A stretch of DNA of 15,732 nucleotides from an uncultured Treponema sp. (GCA_937902445.1 CALELJ010000025.1:1-15732); one strand, 5' to 3'; shown: positions 7,926 to 15,202, numbered from the stretch's first letter. Notes: generated by a model from the sequence alone, not told the origin. Translations and numbers: made by a program.

Positions 7926-9158
7926 ATGTCTTTGTCTGATTTGTATAGAAAAGATTTCAATATATTCAATGCGCCGCAGAACAAGGGTGTGATTTACCTC
8001 GACAATGCGGCCACAACCCATAGACCTCAGTGTGTCATTGATGCCATCAGCAATTTTTACAACAATGACAATGCAAATCCTCTTCGCGGGCTTTATGGTC
8101 TCAGCGTAAGGGCTACGGATGACTATGAGAATTCCAGGGCAGTCGTTGGATCGTTCATTGGTTCCGCCTGTGCTGAAGAAATCATTTTTACACGCAATGC
8201 TTCCGAAAGCCTCAATCTGGTGGCCTATACCTACGGAATGCAGAATGTTGGTGAAGGTGACGAAATCGTAATCAGCTGCATGGAACACCATTCCAACATC
8301 CTTCCGTGGCAGATGGTCTGCAAGGCAAAAAAAGCAAAGCTTGTATGGCTTGAGTGCGGTGACGATGCTGTCATTACAAAAGAAGAATACGAAAGCAAGA
8401 TTACGGCAAAGACAAAAATTGTTTCCATCGCACATGTAAGCAATGTTTTTGGAATTACAAATCCTGTCAGGGAAATTGCATCCTATGCCCATAAGGTTTC
8501 TCCTGGCTGTGTTGTTGTGGTTGACGGTGCTCAGAGTACTCCCCATATGAAAGTAAATGTTCAGGACATTGGTGCTGATTTCTTTGCTTTCAGTGGTCAT
8601 AAACTTTGCGCCCCAATGGGAATCGGTGCCCTTTACGGACGCAAGGAACTTCTTGAGAATATGCAGCCATTCATGCGTGGCGGTGAAATGATTGAATACG
8701 TTACCCGTGAAGATGCAACTTACGCCGAGGTTCCCCATAAGTTTGAAGCCGGAACTGTAAATGCCAGCGGTGCAGTAGGTCTTGCCGCCGCCATCAAATA
8801 CATTGAAAATGTTGGTCTTGAAAACATCGAGGAAAATGACAACCGCCTTGCCCAGGTTATAATGGAAGGCCTTTCAAAGAATCCTTACGTCCACATAATC
8901 GGAAACAAGGATTATAAAAAGCACTGCGGAATCGTTACTTTCACCATTGACGGCGTTCATCCCCACGACATTTCTTCCATTCTTGATTCTGAAAACGTTG
9001 CCATCAGGGCCGGACATCACTGCGCACAGCCGTTGATGCAGAAACTTGGAGTCGGTTCCACTGCAAGAGCCAGCTGCTATTTCTACAATACGGAAGAGGA
9101 ATGCGAAACTTTTGTAGAGAAGGTCAGCCATGTCCGCGAGTGGATGGGGTATAAGTAA
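7926..9158 (+). CDS. sufS: Cysteine desulfurase, SufS type
   Basis: A 410-aa PLP enzyme that takes sulfur from cysteine for Fe-S cluster assembly in the cytoplasm. The N-terminus carries the family motif IYLDNAATT, followed by EHHSN. The PLP Schiff-base lysine is Lys226 in FSGHK, and the persulfide-carrying residue is Cys366 in RAGHHCAQPLM, the short-loop form typical of group II (SufS/CsdA) enzymes. Length is normal for SufS. The ATG at 7926 is chosen because GGAG lies 6 nt upstream; an in-frame TTG at 7914 overlaps that site and is unlikely. The partner sufU follows. No SufB, SufC or SufD scaffold gene is in the window, so these must lie elsewhere. Confidence 0.95.
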   Translation: MSLSDLYRKDFNIFNAPQNKGVIYLDNAATTHRPQCVIDAISNFYNNDNANPLRGLYGLSVRATDDYENSRAVVGSFIGSACAEEIIFTRNASESLNLVAYTYGMQNVGEGDEIVISCMEHHSNILPWQMVCKAKKAKLVWLECGDDAVITKEEYESKITAKTKIVSIAHVSNVFGITNPVREIASYAHKVSPGCVVVVDGAQSTPHMKVNVQDIGADFFAFSGHKLCAPMGIGALYGRKELLENMQPFMRGGEMIEYVTREDATYAEVPHKFEAGTVNASGAVGLAAAIKYIENVGLENIEENDNRLAQVIMEGLSKNPYVHIIGNKDYKKHCGIVTFTIDGVHPHDISSILDSENVAIRAGHHCAQPLMQKLGVGSTARASCYFYNTEEECETFVEKVSHVREWMGYK

Positions 9159-9163
9159 TTGAT

Positions 9164-9219
9164 AATTAAGAATTATGAATTAGGAATTAAAAATTATGAA
9201 TTATGAATTATGAATTGGA
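9164..9219 (+). repeat. Heptamer tandem repeat (8 units of AATTATG-like) between sufS and sufU
   Basis: Eight consecutive 7-bp units begin AATT: three identical AATTATG copies (9192-9212), one further AATTATG (9171-9177), three variants (AATTAAG, AATTAGG, AATTAAA) and a last unit, AATTGGA. That final unit provides most of the GGAG ribosome binding site of sufU at 9217-9220. The array fills nearly all of the 67-nt gap. Such AT-rich heptamers can change copy number by slipped-strand mispairing. Confidence 0.9.
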
Positions 9220-9225
9220 GTAACT

Positions 9226-9708
9226 ATGGATCTTAAAGCACTTTATCAGGAAATATTGAACGAGCATAACCTTAATCCAAACAATAAGGGAGAAACTTCA
9301 GACGCCAATTTTGTTCTTCGTGGAGTCAATCCAAGCTGTGGCGATGACATTACACTCAATTTGAAAGTCAGTGATGACGGCATCATTACAGGCGGAACTT
9401 TTTCTGGTTCAGGTTGTGCCATAAGCCAGGCCAGTGTAGACATGATGCTTGATAATGTCATTGGAAAAACAAAAGAAGAGGCCCTTCGCCTTGCATCTCT
9501 TTTCATGGACATGATCAAGGGAAAAGCCCAGGGTGATGAACTTGAAGATCTTGATGAGGCCGCAAGCCTTCAGAATATCAGTACAATGCCGGCACGCGTA
9601 AAATGTGCGGTTCTTGGATGGCACACTCTGGAAGAAATGCTCAAGAACGGCAAGACTACGGCAACCGGAACAGCTGAGCACTGTTCAACTTCAACGGAAG
9701 GAATGTGA
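9226..9708 (+). CDS. sufU: SufU-type Fe-S assembly / sulfurtransferase protein
   Basis: A 160-aa IscU-fold protein. The three conserved cysteines and the aspartate are present: Cys38 and Asp40 in NPSCGDD, Cys64 in GSGCAISQAS and Cys127 in RVKCAVLGWH. The residues between the second and third cysteine (about 62) include the longer segment that separates SufU from IscU. In Gram-positive bacteria SufU is a Zn protein that accepts sulfur from SufS; the same role is likely here. GGAG lies 5 nt before the ATG. The short tail after residue 145 is rich in Thr and Ser and includes an extra Cys153. The next gene starts 1 nt after the stop. Confidence 0.93.
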   Translation: MDLKALYQEILNEHNLNPNNKGETSDANFVLRGVNPSCGDDITLNLKVSDDGIITGGTFSGSGCAISQASVDMMLDNVIGKTKEEALRLASLFMDMIKGKAQGDELEDLDEAASLQNISTMPARVKCAVLGWHTLEEMLKNGKTTATGTAEHCSTSTEGM

Positions 9709-9709
9709 T

Positions 9710-10966
9710 ATGAATCCAAATATTGTAAGAGTTCTCCTTAAGCCAAAAGAGGATAGGGAAATAAACCAGGGATTTCCTTGGGTTTTTGACAATGAAATTG
9801 CTTCCGTCAAATACAATGCAAAAGACGGAACAGGCGTAAAGACCTCATCCCTTGCTGACTGCGATGTTGACGATGGCACAGTCGTTGAAGTCTGCACCAA
9901 TGCAGGCGGTTTCCTTGGTACCGGTGTAATCAACAGAAAATCTAAGATCACTATCCGTATTTTCAGCCGTGAACATGCAGACCAGATAATGGAAGACACC
10001 TATGGCTACTGGGATAAGGTAATCCGCAATGCCGTAAACATCAGAAAACTTAATTTTGCTGAAAACGACAGCTACCGTCTCATTTTTGGTGAAGCGGATT
10101 TTGTTCCGGGACTTATCTGTGAACGCTATGTAGATGACGGAAAGGTCTATCTTGTGATTCAGTTCCTTGCACTTGCATGTGAAATATTCAGAAAGGAAAT
10201 TCTTGCCGCTCTGGAAAAAGCATGTGATCCATATGCCATCTATGAGCGCAGCGATGCCGCAGTCCGCGAAAAGGAAGGTCTTTCTGAAAAGGCCGGCTGG
10301 ATCGGCAAGGTTGGAAAGGAAGTCATAACCATCGTTGAAAACGGAATCAAGATAGAAGTCGATCTTGCCCGCGGTCAGAAAACTGGCTACTTCCTCGACC
10401 AGAAATTCAACCGTGCCCGTGTTGCGGAATTCTGCCGTGGTAAAAAGGTTCTTGATACCTTCACCCATACAGGTGCTTTCGGGCTTAATGCCTTCAAGGC
10501 TGGTGCAAAGGAAGTTGTAAGCGTCGACATTTCAGACGAAGCTGTTAATCTCGTCAACAGAAACATAGAAAACAACGGTGCGTCAAAAGTCGTAAAGGCT
10601 GTATGTGCCGATGTCTTTGATGTCCTCAAGAAGTATGAGACAGAAGGTGAAAAATTCGATGTGATCATCCTTGATCCTCCGGCATTCACGAAGAAGGCGA
10701 AGTCCATCGAAAAGGCTTACGGCGGATATAAGGAAATCAACCTCCGTGCCATGAGGCTCCTTAACGAAGGCGGAATTCTTGTCACATGTTCATGTTCACA
10801 TTATTTTGATGAAAATACTTTCTATGACATGATCATGCATGCCGCAAAGGACAGCCACAAGAGGGTTCAGGTTCTTGAAAAGCGTGGTGCCGCTCCGGAC
10901 CATCCTGTTCTTCTTGGATATCCAAAGAGCGAATACCTTAAGTGCGCAATATGCAGAGTTCTGTAA
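9710..10966 (+). CDS. rlmI: RlmI-like class I rRNA (cytosine-C5) methyltransferase
   Basis: A 418-aa SAM-dependent methyltransferase of the RlmI/YccW family, which methylates C1962 of 23S rRNA in E. coli. An N-terminal PUA-like domain (about 5-85) begins RVLLKPKEDREINQGFPWVF and carries an insertion of roughly 20 residues around 34-56. Then come GQKTGYFLDQKFNR (222-235), the SAM-binding motif LDTFTHTGAFGL (248-259), acidic Asp273 in VDIS, the catalytic DPPAF (322-326) and TCSCSH (359-364), where the nucleophilic Cys lies. The ATG at 9710 is preferred over an upstream in-frame start because AAGGA lies 7 nt before it and the start is 1 nt after the sufU stop. Its 3' end overlaps miaA. The exact target base is inferred from the family. 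Confidence 0.85.
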   Translation: MNPNIVRVLLKPKEDREINQGFPWVFDNEIASVKYNAKDGTGVKTSSLADCDVDDGTVVEVCTNAGGFLGTGVINRKSKITIRIFSREHADQIMEDTYGYWDKVIRNAVNIRKLNFAENDSYRLIFGEADFVPGLICERYVDDGKVYLVIQFLALACEIFRKEILAALEKACDPYAIYERSDAAVREKEGLSEKAGWIGKVGKEVITIVENGIKIEVDLARGQKTGYFLDQKFNRARVAEFCRGKKVLDTFTHTGAFGLNAFKAGAKEVVSVDISDEAVNLVNRNIENNGASKVVKAVCADVFDVLKKYETEGEKFDVIILDPPAFTKKAKSIEKAYGGYKEINLRAMRLLNEGGILVTCSCSHYFDENTFYDMIMHAAKDSHKRVQVLEKRGAAPDHPVLLGYPKSEYLKCAICRVL

Positions 10967-11886
10967 ATACAGTCGTCCTTCTTGGCCCTACAGCCGTGGG
11001 AAAGACATGGCTTGGAGTTCAGCTTGCACGGCATTTTGGATGGGAAATAATCTCCGCTGATTCAAGGCAGGTCTACAAAGGCCTGGATCTTGGAAGCGGC
11101 AAGGACATCAATGAATATTCAGAAGGGGGCAGTCCCGTTCCCTACCATCTCATAGACATAACGACTCTTGCAAGTGAATACAACGTGTTCAACTTTCAGC
11201 AGGATTTTTATAGAATTTTCTCGGACTTCCAGAAAGAAAAGAAAATGTCATTCATCGTCGGCGGAACCGGAATGTATATCGATTCCGTCGTAAGGGACTA
11301 TGAGCTCATTCCAGTTCCTGAAAATCCGCAGCTTCATCAGCAGCTTATGGAAAGGCCTCTTGAAGATCTTGCAAAGGAACTTCTGTCGTTAAAGCCGGAT
11401 CTCCATAACAAGAGCGACCTTGTGCTCAAGGATCGTGTGGTAAAGGCCCTTGAAATCGAAATGTTCAAAAGATCTCCTGAAGGAAAGGCAGTTCTGGAAG
11501 AAAAGAACTCACGGCCTAAGGTGAAGTCTTTCGTTATCGGTACGACCATAGACCGCAGCAATCTCCATAAAAACATTGAGAAAAGACTTTTTGAAAGAAT
11601 TGACCAGGGAATGATCGAGGAAGTTGAAAACCTCCACAAGGAATTCTCATGGGAACGCCTTGAAAAACTTGGACTTGAGTACCGTTATGTAAGTTTCTTT
11701 CTGGAAGGAAAAATTCAGACTAAAAAAGAAATGGCAGACGAACTTTATCATGCCATCTGCCAGTTTGCCAAACGCCAGGAAACATGGTTCCGCGGAATGG
11801 AAAGAAAAGGTGTAGAAATTCACTGGCTGCCTGATGATAACGATAAGCAGGTTAAGCTTAATGCAGCCTTGGATTTACTTTCTTAA
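10951..11886 (+). CDS. miaA: tRNA dimethylallyltransferase
   Basis: A 311-aa enzyme that transfers a dimethylallyl group to A37 of tRNAs reading UNN codons, giving i6A. Visible motifs are the P-loop GPTAVGKT (12-19), ADSRQVYKGLD (36-46), YHLIDI, VGGTGMYID and the C-terminal tRNA-contact motif AICQFAKRQETWFR. LGLEYR replaces the usual LGYKE-like motif, and DLGSGKD replaces DIGTAKP, so this is a divergent MiaA branch. The start is ambiguous: ATG 10951 is preferred, but an in-frame GTG at 10942 is possible. Either overlaps the end of the methyltransferase gene (16 or 25 nt), and no clear ribosome binding site is seen, so translation is probably coupled. i6A is the substrate of the Fe-S enzyme MiaB, which links this gene to the suf genes upstream. 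Confidence 0.93.
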   Translation: MQSSVNTVVLLGPTAVGKTWLGVQLARHFGWEIISADSRQVYKGLDLGSGKDINEYSEGGSPVPYHLIDITTLASEYNVFNFQQDFYRIFSDFQKEKKMSFIVGGTGMYIDSVVRDYELIPVPENPQLHQQLMERPLEDLAKELLSLKPDLHNKSDLVLKDRVVKALEIEMFKRSPEGKAVLEEKNSRPKVKSFVIGTTIDRSNLHKNIEKRLFERIDQGMIEEVENLHKEFSWERLEKLGLEYRYVSFFLEGKIQTKKEMADELYHAICQFAKRQETWFRGMERKGVEIHWLPDDNDKQVKLNAALDLLS

Positions 11887-11893
11887 TAGTAAT

Positions 11894-11966
11894 CTCGATT
11901 GCATCGCAATCGAGGGGCGAAAGTTAGCTCCGCAGTAAGTAACTTTTTAAGCAAACGCTTTCGCCC
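11894..11966. repeat. Two adjacent perfect inverted repeats between convergent genes
   Basis: Hairpin 1 (11894-11914) has 9-bp arms, CTCGATTGC and GCAATCGAG, with a 3-nt loop. Hairpin 2 (11915-11966) follows without a gap and has 9-bp arms, GGGCGAAAG and CTTTCGCCC, enclosing 34 nt. Inside it, AAAGTTA (11920-11926) can pair with TAACTTT (11940-11946), which competes for the AAAG of the outer arm. The last base of hairpin 2 is within the TAG stop of the minus-strand gene. Neither strand has a U-tract directly after a stem, so a classical intrinsic terminator is not evident. It may act as a bidirectional transcript end or mRNA 3' protector, or may be a REP/MITE-like dispersed repeat. Confidence 0.75.
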
Positions 11967-12187
11967 TAGATGTTGGCAGCCATTCTGTCTTCGGCTGTCT
12001 CAATCTTTGTAAGGTAGCCTGTTCTGATGCAGGATTCAAACAACGACTTTGAGATGAAATCAGTCGTGATGTCGTCGTATCCGTCCTTGTCGCGAACGAT
12101 CCTTACAACAAAACCGTCTTCTGTTTCCTTGATGATTGTCATGTAGTCGCTTGAGTTTCCAATGCTTTTAAGTGTGTAGTATGCCAT
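11966..12187 (-). CDS. Small protein of unknown function (73 aa)
   Basis: I do not recognise this gene. It encodes 73 residues starting MAYYTLKSIGNSSDY, with a mixed charged composition, no membrane segment, no signal peptide and no cysteine pattern; there is one Cys, in FESCIRTGY. The predicted pattern of alternating hydrophobic and polar residues (DYMTIIKETEDGFVVRIVRD) suggests a small beta-sheet fold. AGAGGGG sits 6 nt before the ATG, a strong ribosome binding site, and this supports a real gene. It is transcribed divergently from the tatD-like gene and converges with miaA across the inverted repeats at 11894-11966. I see no confident promoter upstream. Confidence 0.72.
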   Translation of the reverse strand: MAYYTLKSIGNSSDYMTIIKETEDGFVVRIVRDKDGYDDITTDFISKSLFESCIRTGYLTKIETAEDRMAANI

Positions 12188-12300
12188 ATTTTACCCCTCT
12201 GACAGGAAATCAACGCTGTTGGTATTGATCTCCAAAATATTAGCTTTAAACTCCCGGGTTTATCCCCTGTATTTATATTTTCGGAATCTGAAAAAAATTG

Positions 12301-12329
12301 TTTAGTTTTTTATGGCAAAAGTATACAAT
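12301..12329 (+). promoter_or_regulatory. Possible promoter of the tatD-like gene, leaderless geometry
   Basis: TACAAT (12324-12329) lies 6 nt before the ATG at 12336. A 17-nt spacer leads back to a poor -35, TTTAGT (12301-12306). Alternatively TTGTTT (12298-12303), 18 nt and TATACA (12322-12327). If used, either would make the upstream ATG at 12312 unavailable and give a leaderless message. Weak on sequence alone. Confidence 0.3.
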
Positions 12330-12335
12330 CAGGAT

Positions 12336-13097
12336 ATGAGTTTCGTTGATGTCCATTTTCATCTTGTTCCCTCTGTTGAACTGTGCGGAAAGAATTCTGT
12401 CCTTGATTTCTACGGAACTGAAAACTTTGCCGTTACCTGTGCCCACAGTCCCCAGGAATTCCAGAAGCAGGAGTTGTTCATACAGGAAAATGGACTTGAA
12501 AAAAACATCATCCAGGCCTTTGGAATTCATCCCCAGATGCCATTGATTTCCTTTGCCGGCCATCTTGAGATGCTTCTAAAAGAGAAACGCGTATCTGCCA
12601 TAGGTGAGACAGGATTCGATTTTTTTACGGAAGAATACAGGCTTAAGCAGGCGGAACAGCTGGAATCCTTCCTTGCATGCCTGGAGCTTGGGGTTGAGTA
12701 TTCGGTGCCTCTTGTGGTCCATGACAGAAAAGCTCTGGACATCCTGTTTTCCTATACAGGTCTTCTGAAAAAATTACCATTTGTCCTTTTTCATTCCTTT
12801 GCTTTTTCTTCTGTGGAAGCCCGGTCCATTCTTTCCCATGGAGTAAATGCCTATTTCTCTTTTTCCAAGCAGATACTAAACGGAAATAAAAAGGCACTTT
12901 CGTGCATGGCTGATCTGAGTCTGGACAGGCTGTTCATGGAAACGGATGCTCCCTACCAGACATTGAAGGGCGAATCAACTACTTTGCCTTCGGAAATCAC
13001 AAGGGTCTATGAGGAAGGTGCAAGGATAAAAAAAATGTCCCTTGATTCCTTCTGCCAGAAAACAAGGGATAATTTCAAATTCCTATTTGGTCTTTGA
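12336..13097 (+). CDS. TatD-family metal-dependent hydrolase
   Basis: A 253-aa TIM-barrel hydrolase of the TatD DNase family, cytoplasmic. All metal ligands are visible: His7 and His9 (VDVHFHL), Glu91 (AIGETGFDF), His129 (PLVVHD), His153 (VLFHSF) and Asp204 (METDAPY). Family members are reported as 3'-5' exonucleases or D-aminoacyl-tRNA-related hydrolases; the substrate here is not readable. The start is uncertain. An in-frame ATG at 12312 adds eight residues, but it has no ribosome binding site. The ATG at 12336 gives the usual family N-terminus (M-hydrophobic-D-x-H-x-H), although it too has only AGGA 2 nt upstream, too close to work normally. The last 15 nt overlap the 3' end of the convergent lnt gene, so both coding ends are shared. 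Confidence 0.87.
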   Translation: MSFVDVHFHLVPSVELCGKNSVLDFYGTENFAVTCAHSPQEFQKQELFIQENGLEKNIIQAFGIHPQMPLISFAGHLEMLLKEKRVSAIGETGFDFFTEEYRLKQAEQLESFLACLELGVEYSVPLVVHDRKALDILFSYTGLLKKLPFVLFHSFAFSSVEARSILSHGVNAYFSFSKQILNGNKKALSCMADLSLDRLFMETDAPYQTLKGESTTLPSEITRVYEEGARIKKMSLDSFCQKTRDNFKFLFGL

Positions 13098-15167
13098 TGA
13101 AGTTTTTTTTGCCACGGTGCTTTTCTTTTCCGCAGTCTTTTTGGCCGGCGTTTTTTTCACCGCAGTCTTTTTTACCGCCTTTTCTTTGACTGCAGTTTTC
13201 TTTGTGGCTGTTTTCTTTGTCTCCGCAGCTTTTTTTGTCTCCGCAGTTTTCTTTGCAGGTGCCCTGACTTTTGATGTTTTTTTCACCGGGGCCGTCACTT
13301 TTTCTTCTGCTGCTTCTGTTTTTTGCTCTTCAGCGGAACTCGTTTCCTCGGGAAGGCAGTATTTCATGATGAATGAAGAAATAGTTCTTCTGACATATCT
13401 TTCAAGGCGCTGTGGCACACGATGGCAGTCGGAAAGCATTTTTGCCGTGGCAAGAAGCAGAGCGATGAAAATCAATATTGGAAGCCAGTCTCCGCAGGTG
13501 GAATAGATTGTGTTTTTCCGTTCGTAGACAGGAATTTCCCAAGCTCCGGAACATTCCTCAAAAAGCGGCATGTCCTTGAGAATTCTTCCTGCAGGGTCGA
13601 CGACTACGGAATATCCGGAATTGGCACAGCGCACAAGGGTAGTCCTGAATTCAATGGCAAGGTAGCTTGCAACTATGAAGTGCTGTATTTCAGAAGAATT
13701 GGTCTTTGACCAGGAATCGTTGGTGATGTTCAGAAAAATTTCACTGCCCATGTTGTACAGGTTTCTGCATACTGAAGGGAAAGAATCCTCAAAGCAGATG
13801 GGTGTCGTGAAATTCACATAGGAATATGGATTGCGGTCTGCTCCATCAATGTATTTCCTTGTGAGGTCGAAATTGTTTTTTCCCTGGTCATCCAGAGCTA
13901 TTGTTTCGTACAGCTTATGGCCCGTGTATAGGGGAGGAACGTCATTGTCCTTGAGTTCAACGGGGATGCTGAAAAGAACATACTGGAATCCCGAAGTAAG
14001 GGTAGAAGCAAAACCGACCACATTCTTCATGAAGTAGTTCATGAGGGGGTTGTCGGAATAAGGAATTTTTTCCGCGAAAGGAACAAGCTGGATTTTGCTG
14101 TAGAATCCGGAATAGTTTCCGTCAACGTCAAAAAGGATGGCGCTGTTGGAATACTGCTTTTTCTTGCTGTTTACCCTGGTTCCGCCTCCGATGATGAATG
14201 GAACTCTTTTTGAATTGATGTATCCCTCAAGGGATGCGTCTCTAGGAAAACCGGAGTAGTAGAATCTTGCTGCAGGAAAATTCTTTGAGAGAACTCCTTC
14301 GCTCCATACTACAAGATCAGGTTTCTCATCATTTTTCCTGAATTCCTCAATGGCTTCGTCTGTCAGTCTCTTAGACACGGAGATTGAAGTCTCGTCGCCT
14401 GATTCCCATGGATCCACATTCTGCTGAACAAGAACCGCGTTGAAAGTTTTCTCCGGGATCCGTGGTATGGACCAGTTGATGATTCCGTAGATTCCGGCGA
14501 GGGCAAAAAGGGATGCTGTAAAGTAAAGGCACTGCCTGTAGTTTTCGACGAGTTTTCGTTCCGGCTGAACAAGTCCAAGCAAGGGAATGCCTTCCGCAAA
14601 GAGGGCTGAGAAAAGTGCGTAGATGAAAGTAATTCCCCAGACTCCAGTCACATCGGCAATCTGTGTAAAGATTTTCCAGTTGTAGGCTCCCATGGAAAGA
14701 GTTCCCCAGGGATAACCCATGGCTCCTGTGGATTTTACGTATTCATAAAGAACCCAGACTGAGGCAAACCAGACCATCCTTTTAAATTGAATATAACGTT
14801 TTGTTCCGATTGATTCCTGAAGGTCATCGGTTTTTTTATGGAATGAAGGAAAAATCCAGGCAATCAGGCCAAAAGTTCCGCCTTCAAAAGCTGTTCCGGC
14901 TGCGCTTGCTCCAAGAGTAAAGGCTGCGAAACCATGGAAATTGGCAAGCCAGTAACTTGAGATCAAATGGACAGTAAGGGTCTGGATGAAAAATATAACA
15001 AAAGATTCTTTGTATGATTTTGCTTTGTATAGTGCGATGTATAGCGGCGCAAGGCAGAAAAGGGTAAGGAAAGGAGAGCCGAATGGAAGAAGCTCATTTG
15101 CTATGGCAAGGGCCTCTATGACGCCCGAAAATACAGCATAAAAAACTTGTAAAACAGTAAAATTCAT
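13083..15167 (-). CDS. lnt: Apolipoprotein N-acyltransferase with lysine-rich C-terminal tail
   Basis: A 694-aa inner-membrane enzyme that adds the third acyl chain to lipoproteins. The N-terminal part (1-235) contains several hydrophobic segments. The periplasmic nitrilase-like domain has the catalytic triad Glu290 (VVWSEGV), Lys358 (YSKIQLVPFAEKIPY) and Cys458 (TPICFEDSFP). The 100-residue distance from Lys to Cys is about twice that of E. coli Lnt (52), owing to an insertion near 395-445. A final membrane segment (561-577) should return the chain to the cytoplasm, followed by a basic stretch. Residues 607-623 are acidic. Residues 624-694 hold 25 lysines in 71 residues, with five KKTA units, like histone H1 or bacterial H1-like proteins. 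No ribosome binding site precedes the ATG, which lies 6 nt from a TAAAAT box. The 3' end overlaps the tatD-like gene by 15 nt. Confidence 0.93.
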   Translation of the reverse strand: MNFTVLQVFYAVFSGVIEALAIANELLPFGSPFLTLFCLAPLYIALYKAKSYKESFVIFFIQTLTVHLISSYWLANFHGFAAFTLGASAAGTAFEGGTFGLIAWIFPSFHKKTDDLQESIGTKRYIQFKRMVWFASVWVLYEYVKSTGAMGYPWGTLSMGAYNWKIFTQIADVTGVWGITFIYALFSALFAEGIPLLGLVQPERKLVENYRQCLYFTASLFALAGIYGIINWSIPRIPEKTFNAVLVQQNVDPWESGDETSISVSKRLTDEAIEEFRKNDEKPDLVVWSEGVLSKNFPAARFYYSGFPRDASLEGYINSKRVPFIIGGGTRVNSKKKQYSNSAILFDVDGNYSGFYSKIQLVPFAEKIPYSDNPLMNYFMKNVVGFASTLTSGFQYVLFSIPVELKDNDVPPLYTGHKLYETIALDDQGKNNFDLTRKYIDGADRNPYSYVNFTTPICFEDSFPSVCRNLYNMGSEIFLNITNDSWSKTNSSEIQHFIVASYLAIEFRTTLVRCANSGYSVVVDPAGRILKDMPLFEECSGAWEIPVYERKNTIYSTCGDWLPILIFIALLLATAKMLSDCHRVPQRLERYVRRTISSFIMKYCLPEETSSAEEQKTEAAEEKVTAPVKKTSKVRAPAKKTAETKKAAETKKTATKKTAVKEKAVKKTAVKKTPAKKTAEKKSTVAKKTSSKTK
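13216..13246. repeat. 18-bp-period direct repeat within the lnt tail
   Basis: TTTGTCTCCGCAG occurs at 13216-13228 and again at 13234-13246, an 18-bp period equal to six codons. It encodes part of the repeated ETKK-A units of the Lnt tail. Looser relatives continue on both sides through the T-rich coding strand, so the tail probably grew by duplication. Confidence 0.6.
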
Positions 15168-15173
15168 TGTATT

Positions 15174-15202
15174 ATTTTAGTAGTATATATAGAAAAATTC
15201 AA
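15174..15202 (-). promoter_or_regulatory. Candidate promoter of lnt, leaderless geometry
   Basis: On the minus strand TTGAAT (15197-15202), a 17-nt spacer and TAAAAT (15174-15179). The -10 box ends 6 nt before the lnt ATG at 15167, the same distance as for nadE. No Shine-Dalgarno is present. An overlapping TATATACT further upstream (about 15182-15189) could be an alternative -10, but I see no good -35 for it. Confidence 0.45.

Noticed and set aside
7890..8738. Minus-strand frame of 282 codons opposite sufS
   Set aside because: SufS has intact active-site motifs over this region; the opposite frame is a shadow.
11915..11966. Integron attC site in the intergenic inverted repeat
   Set aside because: The GTTRRRY and RYYYAAC core sites are not matched in the right arrangement, and there is no cassette array or integrase.
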